Shown: piece by piece, positions 61,143 through 64,000 of the stretch
Numbering within the stretch: the stretch's first letter is position 1
Layout: each line of letters opens with the position of its first letter
Source: Luteibacter sp. dw_328
GTDB lineage: Bacteria > Pseudomonadota > Gammaproteobacteria > Xanthomonadales > Rhodanobacteraceae
Length of the DNA stretch: 64,000 bases
NCBI RefSeq assembly: GCF_018449605.1
Contig: NZ_JAAVUW010000002.1
Coordinates: 603,202-667,201, forward strand
Reading direction: 5' to 3'
Made by a program: the position numbers and the translations under genes
The notes under the pieces: generated by a model
Seen by the model: only the letters and a program-made list of their open reading frames with translations
Databases searched by the model: none
Told to the model about the DNA's origin: nothing

Positions 61143-62359
61143 AGCGTTTCCTACGTGTGTTCGCTGCGTTCGCGCTGGTCTGCACGGCATGGACCGCCAG
61201 CGCCGACGACCTCGTCGCGCGGGGTCACTACCTCACGCTTGCCGGCGACTGCGACTCCTGCCACACCGCACGCAACGGCCAGTCGTTCGCGGGCGGACAC
61301 GTCGTCCCGACCCCGTTCGGTGCGGTCACGGCACCCAACCTCACACCCGATCGGGAAACAGGCCTGGGCGGCTGGACGGCCGACGACTTCTATCACGCCA
61401 TGCACTCGGGCAAGGGGCACGACGGCACGTCGTTGTATCCCGCGTTTCCGTTTACGTCGTACACGAAGGTCACGCGCGCCGACACCGATGCGATCTTCGC
61501 GTACCTGAAGAGCCTTCCGCCGGTGAAGCTCGCGCACACGGAGCCGGCCTTGCGCTGGCCGTACAGCATGCGTTCGTTGATGGGATCCTGGCGGTTGCTG
61601 TACTTCGACGAGGGCGAGTACCAGCCCGATCCGAAACAATCGGCGTCGTGGAATCGCGGCGCGTACCTCGTGCAGGGGCTCGGGCACTGCAACGAGTGTC
61701 ACGCCCCGCGCAACACGTTTGGCGCCATGATCACCGATCCCTTCGTCGCCGGCGGCCTTGTACCCGTGCAGAACTGGTACGCGCCCGATCTGTCCATGGG
61801 TCCGAACGGCGGGCTGAGTGGCTGGACCGAGGCCGATGTCGTGGCGTTGCTCAAGACCGGACGCTCGCGGAAGGGCACGGCCTTCGGTCCGATGGCCGAC
61901 GTGGTGATCCGCAGTACGCAGCATCTCAACGACAGTGACCTCGCCGCGATGGCCACGTACCTGAAATCGCTTCCCGAACGTGCACCGCCGCGCCAACACG
62001 AATCCGCCGCCGACGCCGCTGATCTCGCGAAGACGGGGCAGAAGGTCTACGCGGACCAGTGCGCGGGATGCCATGCGGCCGATGGGCGCGGGAAGGGTGA
62101 TGCGTATCCGCCGCTGGACGGCAATTCGTCCGTCGTCGAGCCGACCGGGATCAACGCGATTCGTATCGTGTTGTCGGGTGGGTTCGCGCCGGGAACGGCT
62201 GGCAATCCGCGTCCTTATTCGATGCCGCCGTTTTCGCAGACCTTGTCGGACGACGATGCGGCGGCGGTCGTGACGTACATACGTCAGGCCTGGTCGAACA
62301 AGGCCGCGTCAGTGTCACCCAACGACGTACGCGCTTACCGCTCGATCCCGGGCGGCTGA
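61139..62359 (+). CDS. Triheme cytochrome c (dehydrogenase-type)
   Basis: 406 residues with a signal peptide (RVFAAFALVCTAWTASA). Three CxxCH sites: CDSCHTARNG, CNECHAPRN and CAGCHAADGRG, with the LARGxYLxxxxDCxxCH opening of cytochrome subunits of membrane-bound alcohol, gluconate or sorbose dehydrogenases. No catalytic dehydrogenase subunit lies in the window, so with the diheme partner it may serve another donor. The 3' end overlaps mug by 25 bases. Confidence 0.93.
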   Translation: MKRFLRVFAAFALVCTAWTASADDLVARGHYLTLAGDCDSCHTARNGQSFAGGHVVPTPFGAVTAPNLTPDRETGLGGWTADDFYHAMHSGKGHDGTSLYPAFPFTSYTKVTRADTDAIFAYLKSLPPVKLAHTEPALRWPYSMRSLMGSWRLLYFDEGEYQPDPKQSASWNRGAYLVQGLGHCNECHAPRNTFGAMITDPFVAGGLVPVQNWYAPDLSMGPNGGLSGWTEADVVALLKTGRSRKGTAFGPMADVVIRSTQHLNDSDLAAMATYLKSLPERAPPRQHESAADAADLAKTGQKVYADQCAGCHAADGRGKGDAYPPLDGNSSVVEPTGINAIRIVLSGGFAPGTAGNPRPYSMPPFSQTLSDDDAAAVVTYIRQAWSNKAASVSPNDVRAYRSIPGG

Positions 62360-62862
62360 GCGCGCACGACGTCGGCAAGCTCCTGCCAGATGCCGGTGTT
62401 CCACGAACGCCGCGCCTGGCCGGAAGGTGAGGGCAGGACGAACAGTTGCGTGCTGCCGAACGTCGTCGGTTGTAGTCCGCAGGCGACGGGCTTGCCGAGT
62501 GCCGACGCGCCGGCGTGCTTGCTGGTGAAGGCGAGTACGCGAGGTGAGAAGGTCTCGATCTTCGCGCGCAGGGCGGCGATGTCGAAGGCGTCCGACGGCA
62601 GCTCGCTGTCGTTGCCGTAATGGAACTTGGAGAGGTCCGTGAGGCCTAGGCCGAAGGCTGGCATCAAGGGGAACTCCGCCGGAGCGAGAAGCCGGGGCGT
62701 GAGTCCAATCGCGAAAACCGTCCGCCAGAACATGTTGCCCGGATGCGCGTAGTACGCGCGATCCTGCGCGGAACGTGTGCCGGCCGCCGTTCCGCAGAAT
62801 ACCAGCGACAGGCCGTGTTCAAGCACATCGGGCAGGACGAAAAGCTCGGTCATCGTGGGCAC
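62335..62862 (-). CDS. Mug-like mismatch-specific DNA glycosylase, variant active site
   Basis: 175 residues, UDG superfamily, closest to Mug/TDG. Motif 1, GINPG in E. coli Mug with the catalytic Asn, reads FCGTAAGTRSAQ here, followed by YYAHPGNMFWRTV; motif 2 reads LPSPSGQARRSW instead of NPSG. The fold is therefore likely, but the water-activating Asn is absent, and substrate or mechanism may differ. A start at 62853 (MTELF) is also possible. It overlaps the cytochrome gene tail to tail and is divergent from the MscS gene by 62 bases. Confidence 0.8.
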   Translation of the reverse strand: MPTMTELFVLPDVLEHGLSLVFCGTAAGTRSAQDRAYYAHPGNMFWRTVFAIGLTPRLLAPAEFPLMPAFGLGLTDLSKFHYGNDSELPSDAFDIAALRAKIETFSPRVLAFTSKHAGASALGKPVACGLQPTTFGSTQLFVLPSPSGQARRSWNTGIWQELADVVRAQPPGIER

Positions 62863-62924
62863 TTTACCTCGTTATTGCTGCGCCACAACATAACGTGGAC
62901 ATCCCGGCCGTTAGGCTGTGGACC

Positions 62925-64000
62925 ATGAAACTTGCCGACTGGATGCCAGATTTCGCGCATCCGTGGACGCGTTTTGCGTTGATTATCGTTATCGCGCTGG
63001 CCGTCGCGGGTGTTCTTCGCCGTTTGGTGAAATTCTTGCTGCGTCGCTTCGCCGTCGGTCACCCGATGGGGGCCAGCATCATCGCCCGGGCGAATGCCCC
63101 TATGGAAGCCGTCGTGCCGTTGGCGATGCTGCTCATCGCCTTTCGCGCGTCGCCCGATGAGCCGGCACGCCTGATCGATGGCATCGAGCATGTCATCAGC
63201 CTGGGACTCATCGTTGCCTGCACATGGTTCATCGTCCGCTGTATCGGCGCACTCGATGCCACGGTGTCGCGCTTCAATCCGCTCGACCTGGAAGACAACC
63301 TCCGCGCGCGTCGTGTGCAGACGCAGGCGCGCGTGCTCAGCCGCACGGGCAGCGTCGTCGCCATCGTATTGGGCGCCGGTGTGGCCCTGATGACGTTTCC
63401 CGTCGTGCGCCAGTTCGGGGCCACGCTTCTGGCATCGGCGGGCGTTGCCGGGCTTGCGGTCGGCCTGGCAGCCAAGCCCGTGCTGGGCAACCTCATTGCA
63501 GGGCTGCAGATCGCGCTGACCCAGCCGATACGGCTCGACGATGTGGTGGTGGTCGAAGGCGAGTGGGGCAAGATCGAAGAGATCACCAGCACGTATGTCG
63601 TCATACGTATCTGGGACGAACGCCGCCTTGTCGTGCCGCTGCAGTACTTCATCGAGAATCCCTTCCAGAACTGGACACGCACCAGCTCGCAGGTGCTCGG
63701 CTCGGCCATGCTGTGGTTTGACTACGGCCTGCCGCTGGATCCGCTGCGTGGCGAGCTCGAGCGTCTTTGCAAGCAGGCGCCGGAATGGGATGGTCGCGTC
63801 TGCGTGCTGCAGGTGGTCGACACCAATGACAAGGCGATGCAGCTGCGGGCACTGGTCAGTTCGTCGAGTTCGAGCAAGTCGTGGGATTTGCGCTGCAAGG
63901 TGCGCGAAGGGCTCATCGCCTTTGTTCAGCGCGAGTACGAAGGCTTCCTGCCGAGACTGCGCGGCGAGCTGGGAAGCGAAGCGATACGTCGACCCGAACA
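62925..64000 (+). CDS. Small-conductance mechanosensitive channel (MscS family), 3' truncated
   Basis: The frame is open from the ATG at 62925 to the end of the window (358 residues without a stop), so the C-terminus is missing. Several hydrophobic segments precede the MscS pore helix (GATLLASAGVAGLAVGLAAKPVLGNLIAGLQIALTQP), followed by the beta domain RLDDVVVVEGEWGKIEEITSTYVVIRIWDERRLVVPLQYFIENPFQNWTR. It opens on membrane tension and releases solutes at osmotic downshift. It belongs to the larger multi-helix group, not the 286-residue E. coli type. Confidence 0.93.
   Translation, partial: MKLADWMPDFAHPWTRFALIIVIALAVAGVLRRLVKFLLRRFAVGHPMGASIIARANAPMEAVVPLAMLLIAFRASPDEPARLIDGIEHVISLGLIVACTWFIVRCIGALDATVSRFNPLDLEDNLRARRVQTQARVLSRTGSVVAIVLGAGVALMTFPVVRQFGATLLASAGVAGLAVGLAAKPVLGNLIAGLQIALTQPIRLDDVVVVEGEWGKIEEITSTYVVIRIWDERRLVVPLQYFIENPFQNWTRTSSQVLGSAMLWFDYGLPLDPLRGELERLCKQAPEWDGRVCVLQVVDTNDKAMQLRALVSSSSSSKSWDLRCKVREGLIAFVQREYEGFLPRLRGELGSEAIRRPE

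Overview
The window is high-GC proteobacterial DNA. Gene content and order (truA-trpF-trpB-trpA-accD; cmk-rpsA-ihfB-lapA-lapB; smc-zipA; a THX small ribosomal protein; HutF-type histidine degradation; a WbpL/WbpM O-antigen start) point to a gammaproteobacterium of the Xanthomonadales, most likely the Rhodanobacteraceae (Luteibacter/Dyella-like). That assignment is an inference from gene content. No rRNA, tRNA, CRISPR, prophage or complete insertion sequence is visible.

Layout. 1-4.1 kb: end of truA, then the tail of tryptophan synthesis (trpF, trpB, trpA) and accD. 4.1-5.8 kb: a non-coding island with a REP, a terminator and the first copy of a large nested inverted-repeat element, then an XRE antitoxin-like gene facing a RelE/HigB-like toxin gene. 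5.8-9.4 kb: PAP2 phosphatase and glycosyltransferase (minus strand), gltX and a small membrane protein. 9.4-11.7 kb: a zinc block (Zur, Zur-box candidate, MerC-like protein, CDF exporter) and THX. 11.7-20.4 kb: FkbM-like methyltransferase, a large lipoprotein, and the minus-strand string GNAT-nitrilase/clcA/hutI divergent from hutF. 20.4-26.6 kb: an Asn-rich leader peptide with an attenuator in front of asnB, then prfB with its programmed frameshift, lysS, a lipoprotein, yciI-like and bolA. 26.7-31.3 kb: smc and zipA.

31.8-49.1 kb is a tightly packed seven-gene operon (glgE, treS-maltokinase fusion, glgB, glgX, treZ, malQ, treY). It contains two routes between alpha-glucan and trehalose: TreS/Mak/GlgE/GlgB builds glucan from trehalose via maltose-1-phosphate, and TreY/TreZ with GlgX/MalQ makes trehalose from glucan. 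49.1-57.9 kb: acyl-CoA-binding protein, cmk, rpsA, ihfB, lapAB, then envelope polysaccharide genes (WbpL-like, WbpM-like, galU). 57.9-58.7 kb holds the second copy of the large repeat element. 58.7-64 kb: exported amidase, a diheme and a triheme cytochrome c, a Mug-like glycosylase without the usual active-site Asn, and an MscS channel cut by the window end.

Two non-coding signals stand out. (1) The asnB leader: 6 of 22 codons are Asn, with no Shine-Dalgarno and a promoter spaced for a leaderless start, followed by an intrinsic terminator and a competing pairing. Together these look like a ribosome-mediated attenuator sensing Asn-tRNA. (2) The duplicated element at 4.3 and 58.1 kb: four ~142-bp units, two per copy in inverted orientation, whose ends co-vary so that pairing inside each unit is kept. 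A third, smaller family of REP/BIME palindromes is scattered through six intergenic gaps and also shows compensatory changes.
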